From positions 1 through 64,000 of the forward strand of contig JADKHK010000011.1 of assembly GCA_016721845.1 (NCBI GenBank): DNA of 64,000 bases, given 5' to 3'. Position 1 is the first letter of the stretch; every line of letters begins with the position of its first letter. The notes under the pieces are model-generated. The model ran no database searches, was not told the DNA's origin, and saw only the letters and a list, made by a program, of their open reading frames with translations. This document shows positions 34,244 to 42,267 of this stretch, piece after piece. The DNA comes from Lysobacterales bacterium (lineage in GTDB: Bacteria; Pseudomonadota; Gammaproteobacteria; Xanthomonadales; Ahniellaceae). A program made the position numbers and the translations under genes.

Positions 34244-34249
34244 TAGAAT
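34244..34249 (+). promoter_or_regulatory. Candidate fnr -10 element, possibly leaderless
   Basis: TAGAAT ends six bases before the fnr ATG, placing the predicted start at the A of the ATG, with no Shine-Dalgarno sequence. This is the same geometry as at ruvB. Confidence 0.42.
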
Positions 34250-34255
34250 TCGCGA

Positions 34256-35035
34256 ATGCCTGTCGAATTGCAACCGTTGGCCACACCCATTCCGTCGCTG
34301 GATCTGCCGCTGCTGCGGCGAACGTGTCGGGCCTGCGCGCTGCATGCACTCTGCCTGCCCGCCTCGATCTCGCCGGATGAATTGAATTCGCTGGATGCGA
34401 TCGTGCGCGCGCGGCGACCGCTCGATCGCGGACAACAGCTGTTCGCGAGCGGGTCGCGTTTCCAGTCCCTGTACGTCGTGCGTTCCGGTTCGTTCAAGAC
34501 GATGCTGGAGACCAACGGCGGCGATCAGCAAGTGCTCGGCTTCCATCTGCCCGGCGAGATCATCGGTTTCGATGCCCTGTCGGACGACGTACATCGTTGC
34601 AACGCCGAAGCCATGGAGCGTTCCTCGGTCTGCGAAGTACCGTTTGCACAGCTCGATGAATTCGCGTCCACCGTGCCCGGGTTGCGGCGGCAGCTCATGC
34701 GCGTGGCCAGCCGCGAAGTGGTCAAGGATCACGAGCATCTGATGATCATGGGGCGCAAGCAGGCACAAGAACGCCTCGCGATCTTCCTGCGCAGCCTGTC
34801 TGATCGTTATCGCGGCCTGCATCGTGCGCCGGAGTTGCTGGAACTGCCGATGTCCCGGCACGAGCTCGCGAATTACCTCGGCCTGGTCGTGGAAACGGTG
34901 AGTCGGCTGTTCACGCGGTTCGAGGAACTCGGCGTTCTGGCGGTGAATCGCAAGCAGATCCGCATCGTCGATTTCGCCAAGCTCAACGAGCTGGCGGGCG
35001 AGCCCTCGCCGAACCTCGAAAGCGAAGCGTGTTGA
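34256..35035 (+). CDS. fnr: FNR-type oxygen-responsive transcription regulator (CRP/FNR family)
   Basis: A 259-residue regulator. The amino-terminal cysteines C24-x2-C27-x5-C33 (CRACALHALC) plus a Cys in SSVCEVPF match the four ligands of the oxygen-labile 4Fe-4S cluster of FNR/ANR. A cyclic-nucleotide-like barrel and a dimer helix follow. The HTH SRHELANYLGLVVETVSRLF has the E-x-x-S-R recognition pattern of FNR, which reads TTGA(T/C)-N4-(A/G)TCAA. It is convergent with the cbb3 oxidase locus. Boxes before ccoN and napE suggest these as targets. Related names (anr, fnr) are equivalent here. Confidence 0.9.
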   Translation: MPVELQPLATPIPSLDLPLLRRTCRACALHALCLPASISPDELNSLDAIVRARRPLDRGQQLFASGSRFQSLYVVRSGSFKTMLETNGGDQQVLGFHLPGEIIGFDALSDDVHRCNAEAMERSSVCEVPFAQLDEFASTVPGLRRQLMRVASREVVKDHEHLMIMGRKQAQERLAIFLRSLSDRYRGLHRAPELLELPMSRHELANYLGLVVETVSRLFTRFEELGVLAVNRKQIRIVDFAKLNELAGEPSPNLESEAC

Positions 35036-35039
35036 GCCG

Positions 35040-35765
35040 TCATTTCACGCAATAGTCGTCGCCGCTCAAGGCCATCGATACCGCGTTGTCGTGGGCGTGT
35101 CCGCGGTGCTTGAACGGGATCCACAGACTGAGCGCTGCCAGTGCGATGGCGGTCGCTGCACCGAGCCGGCGCAGCCAGGGGGCGATCCGGGTTGAATCGG
35201 CACGGCCCGCGCCGAGATCCAGCGCGCCGAGGGCGAAGGTCGACGCGATGCCGAACGCGGCCATGATCGCCGCACCGCCGAGTGCCGAGCCTTGCGTTGC
35301 CGCGATCATCAGCATCGCGTAACTGAGGCCGCAGGGCATGAAGCCCCAGAGCCCGCCCAGCACGAAGGCACGCGGCAGGGTCGAGGCCGGCAGGACCATT
35401 CGCGTCAGCGGCTGCAGCCGCGACCACAGGCGCGCACCGAGATCGGACGCCCAGGGCAGGCGCAGGCCAGGCTTGAGCAGACGCGCCGCCAGCCAGAGCC
35501 AGGACAGCGCAAACAGCACTTGCAGCGTCAGCCGCAGCGGGCCGTTGTGGCCGACGAGCAGCAGGGTCTGGCCGACACCGCCGATCATTGCGCCCGCCAG
35601 CGTATAGGCCCCGACACGCCCCAGTTGGCGCGCGACCACGAATCCCGCGCGCGGCGGCGATGCGCGTGACAGGGTGACGCTGATCGCGCCGCACATCGCG
35701 AGGCAGTGCGCCGAACCGGCCAGTCCGGCGGCGAAGGCTGCAGCGGTGGCGACAAGAAGGCTCAT
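35040..35765 (-). CDS. Sulfite exporter TauE/SafE-family membrane protein of the cco locus
   Basis: A 241-residue protein with about six helices. It begins LLVATAAAFAAGLAGSAHCLAMCGAI, the His/Cys-containing opening typical of the short SafE/UreH-like proteins encoded beside cbb3 oxidase assembly genes. A second GLWGFMPCGLSYAMLMIAA repeats the motif in the other half. A metal (copper) transport or handling role in oxidase assembly is the usual assumption; it is not proved for this gene. The start overlaps ccoS by four bases, so it is the last gene of the cco run. Confidence 0.82.
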   Translation of the reverse strand: MSLLVATAAAFAAGLAGSAHCLAMCGAISVTLSRASPPRAGFVVARQLGRVGAYTLAGAMIGGVGQTLLLVGHNGPLRLTLQVLFALSWLWLAARLLKPGLRLPWASDLGARLWSRLQPLTRMVLPASTLPRAFVLGGLWGFMPCGLSYAMLMIAATQGSALGGAAIMAAFGIASTFALGALDLGAGRADSTRIAPWLRRLGAATAIALAALSLWIPFKHRGHAHDNAVSMALSGDDYCVK

Positions 35766-35953
35766 CGGTCCTGATCGGCGTCGACGTCTGCGGCAACATC
35801 GGTCGTTGGCGCACGGACATCGTCATCGAGAGCACGGAAGCCCGGGGTGTCGAGATCGTCGAACTGGCCGTCGTCCACCGCCCAGAAGAAGGCCCAGATG
35901 GCGAGGCCGACGAGGACGAGGCTGACCGGGATCAATACCAGCAGGATGGTCAT
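35762..35953 (-). CDS. ccoS: CcoS, cbb3 oxidase maturation protein
   Basis: A 63-residue protein with one helix (ILLVLIPVSLVLVGLAIWAFFWAV) followed by the CcoS signature VDDGQFDDLDTPG and an acidic tail. CcoS is needed for cofactor insertion into cbb3 oxidase. The ATG overlaps the ccoI stop (ATGA). Confidence 0.93.
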   Translation of the reverse strand: MTILLVLIPVSLVLVGLAIWAFFWAVDDGQFDDLDTPGFRALDDDVRAPTTDVAADVDADQDR

Positions 35954-38343
35954 GCGCCAGCCTCGACCAGCGTCTTGCGCGCGTCGTGTGTGTGCGCGCC
36001 GGGAACGCGACGCAGGCGCAGCGCGTTCAGCGTGACCAGCAGCGAACTGGTCGCCATGCCCACGGCCGCCAGCCACGGCGACATCACGCCGGCGACCGCG
36101 AACGGCACGATGACGAGGTGGTAACCGATCGACCACGCCAGATTCTCGCGGGCGATGCGGCGTGTCCGCCGCGCGGTATCGACCAGCAGGCGCACCAGCC
36201 GCAGATCGTCGCGCAGCAGCAACACGTCGGCATGGCACTGCGCGATCGCGGCACCGCCGCCCATGGCCACACCGACATCGGCGGCGGCCAGTGATTCGGC
36301 ATCGTTCAGGCCGTCGCCGATCATCATCACGCGCTGGCCGGCGGCACGCATGCCTGCGATCCGCGCGCGCTTCTGCTCCGGGTTCAGGCGTCCTTGGCCG
36401 GGAATCCGCAATGCCGAGGCCACCGTGTCGACCGCATCGGCGTGATCGCCGGACAGGATCTCGACGTGCGCGAACTGTTGCCAATCGCGCACCACCTCGG
36501 CTGCGTCTGCGCGCAGACGATCGGCAACGCGGAAGCGCGCCGCCACGCCGGTGGCGTTCGACAGCACGATGTCATCGCGGTCGTCGCGCGTGTCGGTGAC
36601 CTCCGACCGCCCAAGTCGCCAGTCCTGTCCTTCGACGCGCCCGCGTACGCCGATGCCGGCCCGGGCCTGTGCATCCTCGATGCCCAGGCCGATGTCGAAT
36701 TCGCGAAACGCGTGCGCCAGCGGATGCCGATGGTCGCGCTCGAGTGCGGCGGCGATCGCCAGTGCATGCTCGCGTGACAGGTTCGGATCGAGGCTGACGG
36801 CATCCAGCAGGCGCGGGCGGCCCTCGGTCAGGGTGCCGGTCTTGTCGGTGACGATGCGGTCGATGTCCGCCGCGCGCGCCAGGGCGTCGGGCCGGGTCAC
36901 AATCACGCCGTGGCGCGCGAGCAAGGAATGCGCTGTCGCCAGGCTGGCGGGCAGGGCGAGTGCGAATGCGCAGGGGCAGGCCGCGGCGAGTACCGCGAGC
37001 ACCGCCGGCATGGCCCGCGCTGGATCGGCATGGATCCAGTACGCGGCCGTGAGCGCCGCGACGACGAGCATCGCCAGCGTGAATCGGGCGGCGATGCGCT
37101 GTCCGAGTTCGGTACTCGCCGAGGCCTGATGCAGGCCGGCGCCGATGCGTGCACGCAACTGCCCGAGTCGGGTGGTGGTGCCGACAGCCGTCACTTCGAG
37201 CAACAGCGGCGAATCCAGTGCGATGCTGCCGGCGAGCACGGTCTCGCCCGGCGTGCGCTGCACGGGCGTGGCCTCGCCAGTGAGCAGGGATTCGTCGACA
37301 CGCGCGCCGGCCGATCGCAGTCGACCATCGACCGGCACCGATTCACCGCTGGCCACGCGGATCAGGTCGCCATGGCGCAATTCTGCGAGCCCGACCGGGC
37401 TGCTCCGGCCCTCGCCATCGATGCGGTCGGCATGCAGGTATTGCGCGCCGGCGATCAGCTGCAATCGCTCGGTTGCGCGGCTGCGGGCGATGGCTTCGAC
37501 ATGCCGTGCTGCGCCGAGCAGGAACACGAACATCACCGCTGCATCGAAATACACGACCGGGCCGCCGCGAACGGTCTCGACCATCGACGCGAGGTAGGCC
37601 AGCCCGACCGAGAGCGCGACCAGCACGTCCATGCCCGGTCGGCGCAGCGCGAGTTCGCGCCAGGCACCGCGGAAGAACGGCAGGCCCGAATAGAACACCA
37701 CCGGTGTCGCCACCAGCATCGCGACGATGCGGAAGAAGTCGCGCGTGCCGATGTCGAGTTCGCCGTCGCCCCAATACAGCGCTTCGGTGAACATCATCGC
37801 CTGCATCGCGCCGAGCCCGGCGACCGCCAGCCGTTTCAGCGACTGCCGGCGCGCGCGTGCGCTGTCGGCCGGATCCTGCACGACGCGCGGCGCATAACCG
37901 ATGGCTGCCAGTCGCGACGCGATCGCGCTCAGCGGCGTGCGCGCCGGGTCGAAGCGCACGCGCGCATGCGTGGTCGCGGGATCGACGCTGATCGCAGTGA
38001 CGCCCGGCATCTGCTGGCCCACACGGTCGATCAGCCAGGCGCACGCGGCGCAGCGAATATTGCCGATGCTGAGGTCGCACTCGGACTGGCCATCGACCTC
38101 GTGCACGTACAGGCGACGGAAACCGGCGCTGTCCCAGTCGCTGAAGTCCTGCAGGGCATCGACGCGTCCGGTCGCTTCGCTGCGCAGGACGTAGTAATCG
38201 GCCAGGCCACCGTGATGCAGCCACTCGGCGGCGGCGCGACAGCCGCTGCAGCAGAAGGCGCGTTCGCTACCGTCCAGCGTGGCGCGGATCAGCGCATGGG
38301 CCGACACGATCTCGCCACAGTGATAGCAGGTGCCCGCGCTCAT
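35950..38343 (-). CDS. ccoI: CcoI, copper-transporting P-type ATPase for cbb3 oxidase
   Basis: A 797-residue P1B-ATPase that supplies copper to the oxidase. From the ATG at 38343 it starts with a cysteine-rich domain (CYHCGEIV, FCCSGC), then a heavy-metal-associated domain (IRCAACAWLID). The membrane CPC motif (AACPCAFALALP), the phosphorylation site DKTGTLTEGRP and the hinge GDGLNDAESLAAADVGVAMG are all present. In-frame reading extends further upstream but would overlap ccoH heavily. It overlaps ccoH and ccoS by four bases at either end. Confidence 0.95.
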   Translation of the reverse strand: MSAGTCYHCGEIVSAHALIRATLDGSERAFCCSGCRAAAEWLHHGGLADYYVLRSEATGRVDALQDFSDWDSAGFRRLYVHEVDGQSECDLSIGNIRCAACAWLIDRVGQQMPGVTAISVDPATTHARVRFDPARTPLSAIASRLAAIGYAPRVVQDPADSARARRQSLKRLAVAGLGAMQAMMFTEALYWGDGELDIGTRDFFRIVAMLVATPVVFYSGLPFFRGAWRELALRRPGMDVLVALSVGLAYLASMVETVRGGPVVYFDAAVMFVFLLGAARHVEAIARSRATERLQLIAGAQYLHADRIDGEGRSSPVGLAELRHGDLIRVASGESVPVDGRLRSAGARVDESLLTGEATPVQRTPGETVLAGSIALDSPLLLEVTAVGTTTRLGQLRARIGAGLHQASASTELGQRIAARFTLAMLVVAALTAAYWIHADPARAMPAVLAVLAAACPCAFALALPASLATAHSLLARHGVIVTRPDALARAADIDRIVTDKTGTLTEGRPRLLDAVSLDPNLSREHALAIAAALERDHRHPLAHAFREFDIGLGIEDAQARAGIGVRGRVEGQDWRLGRSEVTDTRDDRDDIVLSNATGVAARFRVADRLRADAAEVVRDWQQFAHVEILSGDHADAVDTVASALRIPGQGRLNPEQKRARIAGMRAAGQRVMMIGDGLNDAESLAAADVGVAMGGGAAIAQCHADVLLLRDDLRLVRLLVDTARRTRRIARENLAWSIGYHLVIVPFAVAGVMSPWLAAVGMATSSLLVTLNALRLRRVPGAHTHDARKTLVEAGA

Positions 38344-38822
38344 TGCGGCGACCAGGCTGGCTCCAGAGCGACCGCAGTGGTGCCGAGCTCGAGCGTGCCC
38401 ACGACCCGCCACGCGTTCGACGCCGGCGTCAGCGCGAGGCGCCAACGTGCACTCGCCGGGTGCTCGCTCGAACACCAGGTGCGCGGACCGCACGCGGTCA
38501 GTATCAGGTGTCGATCCTGATTCGCATCGGTGGCATGGATCAGCGCGAGGGTCGGCGCGCGACCGTCGCCAACGGCGGCTTCGTTGACGTGGACGGCGAT
38601 GCCCAGTGCATTGATTTCAACCGCGGCGTGGATATCGAGTTCACCGGCGCGGCGATCGCGCGGGTCGTCCAGGGTCTGGATCTGGGCCAGGCGCTTGACG
38701 GCGTCCGGCGACGCATCCATCGCGCCGCCGGCGAGCCGGATCATCCAGAGGCCGGCCACGATCGCAGCCAGCGGCAAGGCCACGACCAGCCACAGCAGGG
38801 GTTGGCGGGCGGCGCCGGCCAT
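38340..38822 (-). CDS. ccoH: CcoH/FixH, cbb3 oxidase assembly protein
   Basis: A 160-residue protein with one amino-terminal helix (PLLWLVVALPLAAIVAGLWMI) and a periplasmic beta domain, matching FixH/CcoH. It associates with the oxidase during assembly. The ATG at 38822 is seven bases after ccoG. The carboxy half is rather divergent from textbook FixH, so the call rests partly on position between ccoG and ccoI. Confidence 0.82.
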   Translation of the reverse strand: MAGAARQPLLWLVVALPLAAIVAGLWMIRLAGGAMDASPDAVKRLAQIQTLDDPRDRRAGELDIHAAVEINALGIAVHVNEAAVGDGRAPTLALIHATDANQDRHLILTACGPRTWCSSEHPASARWRLALTPASNAWRVVGTLELGTTAVALEPAWSPQ

Positions 38823-38829
38823 CGCGACC

Positions 38830-40260
38830 TCAGAACGGCCCGAAGAAGCGCGACTTCTGGGTGCGACGCAAGTCGCCGTCGCTTGCACTGACCTCGAACA
38901 CGACTTCGCGCTGTCCCTTTACCGCGCCCGCGGCGGACTGCACCGTGATCGCGACGTTCGCCACGCCTTCGGCCTCGACCTTCACGTCGGCCGCGTTCGC
39001 GCTCAGCGTCAGTCCGTCGCCGCCGTCGAGGATGCGCACCGAGTAGTGGTGCGCAACGATGTCCTTGTTGACGATCTTGAAGGTATAGGCGTTCTCGATC
39101 GCGCCGTCACCGAGTTCGCGATACAGCGCGTTGCGATCGCGCAGCACGTCGACGATCAGCGGCGTGCGATTGAACACGGCATAGGTGAAGCTGCCGATCA
39201 GTGCCAGCAGGATGAGCCCATAGATGACGATGCGCGGACGGACCACGTGCGGCGTCTTGTGTTCCAGCGTGTTCATCGTGGCGTAGCGCACCAGGCCGCG
39301 CGGATAGCCGAGGCGATCCATGACGTTGTCGCAGGCATCGACGCAGGCGCCGCAGGCGATGCATTCGTATTGCAGGCCATCACGGATGTCGATGCCGGTC
39401 GGACAGACCTGGACGCAGATCGTGCAGTCGATGCAGTCGCCGAGCTTGGGTGCGCCGTCGGTGAACGATCCGTCGGCGAGCTTCGGCAGTTCCAGCACGC
39501 TCGGCACGCCCTTGCGGCGCGAGCCGCGCGGCTCGCCGCGTTCGCTGTCGTAGGCGATGATCAGGGTGTCGCGGTCGAACATCGCGCCCTGGAAACGTGC
39601 ATAGGGGCACATGTAGATGCAGACCTGTTCGCGCAGGAAGCCGGCGTTGCCCCAGGTTGCGAAGGCGTAGAACAGGATCCAGAACCATTCCCAGCCGCCC
39701 AGCGTCCACATCGAGACTTCCAGTCCCAAGGTCCGGATCGGCGTGAAGAAACCGACGAAGGTGAATCCTGTCCACAGCGCGAACACGATCCACAACGTGT
39801 GCTTCGCGCCCTTGCGCAGCAGCTTGTCGCGGTTCCAGGGGCTCGCATCGAGCTTCATCTGGCGACCGCGATCGCCCTCGCACAGGCGCTCCATCGCGAT
39901 GAAGACTTCGGTCCAGACCGTCTGCGGACAGGCATAGCCGCACCAGAGGCGTCCGGCCAGCGCGGTGAAGAAGAACAGCGCGAACGCCGCGATCATCAGC
40001 AGCATCGCCAGGAACACGAAATCCTGCGGCCAGAAGCTCAGGCCGAGGATGTAGAACTTGCGCGCCGGCAGGTCGAACAGCACCGCCTGGCGACCCTCCC
40101 AGCTCATCCACGGCATCAGGTAGAACAGGCCGAGCAGCAGCCATGCCGCGATCGTCCGCAGACGCTGGAAGCGGCCATCGACCTCGCGCGGATAGACCTT
40201 CGGCGCCGACTGGTACATGCCCCCGTCGTCGACCACCTTCAGCGGAATCTGCTTGCTCAC
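38830..40260 (-). CDS. ccoG: CcoG, membrane ferredoxin-type protein of cbb3 assembly
   Basis: A 476-residue protein starting at a GTG that overlaps the upstream stop (GTGA). It has several transmembrane helices (FYLMPWMSWEG, FLAMLLMIAAFALFFFTALAG), the CcoG motif GRLWCGYACPQTVWTEVFI, two 4Fe-4S motifs (CIDCTICVQVCP and CIACGACVDACD), and a carboxy-terminal periplasmic Ig-like domain. It is thought to reduce copper for insertion into CcoN. Confidence 0.95.
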   Translation of the reverse strand: MSKQIPLKVVDDGGMYQSAPKVYPREVDGRFQRLRTIAAWLLLGLFYLMPWMSWEGRQAVLFDLPARKFYILGLSFWPQDFVFLAMLLMIAAFALFFFTALAGRLWCGYACPQTVWTEVFIAMERLCEGDRGRQMKLDASPWNRDKLLRKGAKHTLWIVFALWTGFTFVGFFTPIRTLGLEVSMWTLGGWEWFWILFYAFATWGNAGFLREQVCIYMCPYARFQGAMFDRDTLIIAYDSERGEPRGSRRKGVPSVLELPKLADGSFTDGAPKLGDCIDCTICVQVCPTGIDIRDGLQYECIACGACVDACDNVMDRLGYPRGLVRYATMNTLEHKTPHVVRPRIVIYGLILLALIGSFTYAVFNRTPLIVDVLRDRNALYRELGDGAIENAYTFKIVNKDIVAHHYSVRILDGGDGLTLSANAADVKVEAEGVANVAITVQSAAGAVKGQREVVFEVSASDGDLRRTQKSRFFGPF

Positions 40261-40586
40261 GTCGCGTCCTTGCCTTCCGTGCGCGGCGGGCGATGGTTGT
40301 AGCGGCTGCGTGGTCGCAGCAGCAGCCAGGTGAACAGGCTGGACGCGGCCGTGCAAGACCAGAACATGAAGAATCCGATCGAATAGCCAAGCTCGCGTGA
40401 CACGTCCAGATCCGAAAAGCTGATGCCGGCGAGTTCGAGCGGATCGACGTTCGCGAAAAACACCATGGTCGCGACACCGGCCGCGAAGAACGAGGGCCAC
40501 AGCACTGCGCCGACCCGCTGCACCAGCGGGCGCGGCGGGTGGTCGAAGGGCTCGGGTCTCGGGTCGCGGTCGGTATCGCTGCTCAT
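40257..40586 (-). CDS. Small membrane protein between ccoP and ccoG, unknown
   Basis: A 109-residue protein with two predicted helices (VLWPSFFAAGVATMVFFANV and YSIGFFMFWSCTAASSLFTW). A charged, Pro-rich cytoplasmic amino terminus (SSDTDRDPRPEPFDHPPRP) and a basic end (RPRSRYNHRPPRTEGK) flank them. It starts four bases after ccoP, and its stop overlaps the ccoG GTG, so it is firmly inside the oxidase operon. I do not recognise a named family. A lineage-specific accessory or assembly subunit of cbb3 oxidase is inference. Confidence 0.78.
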   Translation of the reverse strand: MSSDTDRDPRPEPFDHPPRPLVQRVGAVLWPSFFAAGVATMVFFANVDPLELAGISFSDLDVSRELGYSIGFFMFWSCTAASSLFTWLLLRPRSRYNHRPPRTEGKDAT

Positions 40587-40589
40587 GCG

Positions 40590-41498
40590 TCAGTGCGCCT
40601 CGGCGTTCGGCTGGGCCTGGGATTGTGCCAGCACCCAGGCGGCGGCGAGGCGAACGCGGTCTTCGCCGAGGATCGGACGATGTGCCGGCATCTGGCCAGC
40701 GCGGCCATTGCGGATGGTTTCCGCGATGACGGCGAACTCGCTGCCGTACAGCCAGGTGTGATCGGTCAGGTTCGGTGCACCGAGCAGCGGATTGCCCTTG
40801 CCCTCGGGGCCATGGCAGGCCGCGCAGATGGTCTGGAATTGCGCCTGGCCCTTGGCGGCGAGTGCGTCGTCCACCTGCATCCCGGACAGGCTCTGCACAT
40901 AGACCGCGGTCGCGGCCACGCCATCCTCGCCGAGCGCCGCACCCAGGGCCGGCATGGCCCCCTGGCGACCATCGAGGATCGTGGTCAGCACGGTGTCGGG
41001 CTCGCCGCCCCACAGCCAGTCCTGGTCGGTCAGGTTCGGGTAGCCCTTGGCGCCCTTCGCGTCGGAGCCGTGGCAGGTCGCGCAGTTGTTCGCGAACACC
41101 GAGGCGCCGAGACGCTGCGCATCGGCATCGTGGATCAGGTCGGCGACCGCCTTGCTGCGGAACCGCGCGAAGATCGGTGCGATCTTCGTCTCGGCCGCCA
41201 CGGCGTCGGCATCATGCTCGTTGCCCGATGTCCACTTTGAGGTGCCGGTGAAACTGCCGAGGCCCGGGTAGTAGACGAGATAGCCGAGCGCGAACACGAT
41301 GGTGAGATAGAACAGGTTGAGCCACCACTTCGGCAACGGCCGGTTCAACTCGCGCAGATCGCCATCCCAGACGTGGCCGGTGTCCTGGTCCTCGGCCTTG
41401 TTCGAGCGGTTCTTCGCCGTCCACCACAGCAGCCACAGGCAGGCGAGGATGTTGACGATCGTGAGGATCGAAATGTAGAGCGTCCAGCCCTGGCTCAT
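40590..41498 (-). CDS. ccoP: CcoP, diheme cytochrome c subunit of cbb3 oxidase
   Basis: A 302-residue subunit with an amino-terminal helix (ISILTIVNILACLWLLWW), the CcoP element HVWDGDLRELNRPLPKWWLNLFY, a second helix, and two cytochrome c domains with heme sites CATCH and CAACH. It passes electrons to CcoO. The ATG overlaps the ccoQ stop. Confidence 0.97.
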   Translation of the reverse strand: MSQGWTLYISILTIVNILACLWLLWWTAKNRSNKAEDQDTGHVWDGDLRELNRPLPKWWLNLFYLTIVFALGYLVYYPGLGSFTGTSKWTSGNEHDADAVAAETKIAPIFARFRSKAVADLIHDADAQRLGASVFANNCATCHGSDAKGAKGYPNLTDQDWLWGGEPDTVLTTILDGRQGAMPALGAALGEDGVAATAVYVQSLSGMQVDDALAAKGQAQFQTICAACHGPEGKGNPLLGAPNLTDHTWLYGSEFAVIAETIRNGRAGQMPAHRPILGEDRVRLAAAWVLAQSQAQPNAEAH

Positions 41499-41644
41499 GG
41501 CTTCACCTCATTGTCTTCGAGCGGAAGGCGGGCGGCCGCATCGAAGGCCGGCTTCTGCCGCGCGCTCCATGCCCAGGCCACGCCGGCGAGGAATGTGATC
41601 AGCAATACGGCGGTGATGACGCCGGAAACGACACCGAAGTCCAT
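41495..41644 (-). CDS. ccoQ: CcoQ, small cbb3 oxidase subunit
   Basis: A 49-residue protein, MDFGVVSGVITAVLLITFLA and on to a charged tail (ARLPLEDNEVKP), with one helix and the WAWSARQKPAFD motif typical of CcoQ. It stabilises the oxidase and its CcoP interaction. It is too short for most gene callers. It lies between ccoO (3-base gap) and ccoP (4-base overlap). Confidence 0.9.
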   Translation of the reverse strand: MDFGVVSGVITAVLLITFLAGVAWAWSARQKPAFDAAARLPLEDNEVKP

Positions 41645-41647
41645 GGC

Positions 41648-42256
41648 TCAACCCCCCTTCGGCGCGTGCTTGCCGAGGCCTTGCAGATAGGCCACCAGCG
41701 CATCGAGTTCGGACTTGCCGGCCACGGCCGCGGCAGCACCGGCGATCTGTTCGTCGGTGTACGGGTCGCCGATGGTCTGCAATGCCTTCAGCTTCTTCTC
41801 GATCAAGCCGCCGTCGACCGGCGTTTCCGCCAGCCATGGGAATCCCGGCATGTTCGATTCCGGCACCACCGCACGCGGGTCCATCAGGTGCACGCGATGC
41901 CAGTCGTCGGAATAACGCGCGCCGACGCGGGCCAGATCGGGTCCGGTGCGCTTGCTCCCCCACTGGAACGGGCGGTCGTAGACCGACTCGCCGGCCAGTG
42001 AATAGTGGCCATAACGTGCGGTCTCGAAACGCAGGGTACGCACCATCTGCGAATGGCAGTTGTAGCAACCTTCACGCACGTAGATGTCGCGTCCGGCCAG
42101 TTCCAGCGGCGGATACGGCACGACGCCGGGGAGCGGTTTCACGACCTGCGCCTGGTACATCAGCGGGACGATCTGCACGAGGCCGCCGACTGCGACCACG
42201 AGCGCGACCAGGATGCCCATCAGGGAGACATTGGTTTCAACTTTTTCATGGGACAT
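41648..42256 (-). CDS. ccoO: CcoO, monoheme cytochrome c subunit of cbb3 oxidase
   Basis: A 202-residue membrane-anchored cytochrome. A helix (GILVALVVAVGGLVQIVPLMY) is followed by LELAGRDIYVREGCYNCHSQMVR, with the heme site CYNCH, and the Met ligand region ESNMPGFPWL. It relays electrons from CcoP to CcoN. The ATG at 42256 fits the family start MSHEKVETN; the reading frame extends upstream into ccoN without use. Confidence 0.96.
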   Translation of the reverse strand: MSHEKVETNVSLMGILVALVVAVGGLVQIVPLMYQAQVVKPLPGVVPYPPLELAGRDIYVREGCYNCHSQMVRTLRFETARYGHYSLAGESVYDRPFQWGSKRTGPDLARVGARYSDDWHRVHLMDPRAVVPESNMPGFPWLAETPVDGGLIEKKLKALQTIGDPYTDEQIAGAAAAVAGKSELDALVAYLQGLGKHAPKGG

Positions 42257-42267
42257 GGCTCGTCTCC

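Noticed and set aside
36910..38520. Rightward open frame opposite ccoI
   Set aside because: A shadow of the copper ATPase; low-complexity translation.
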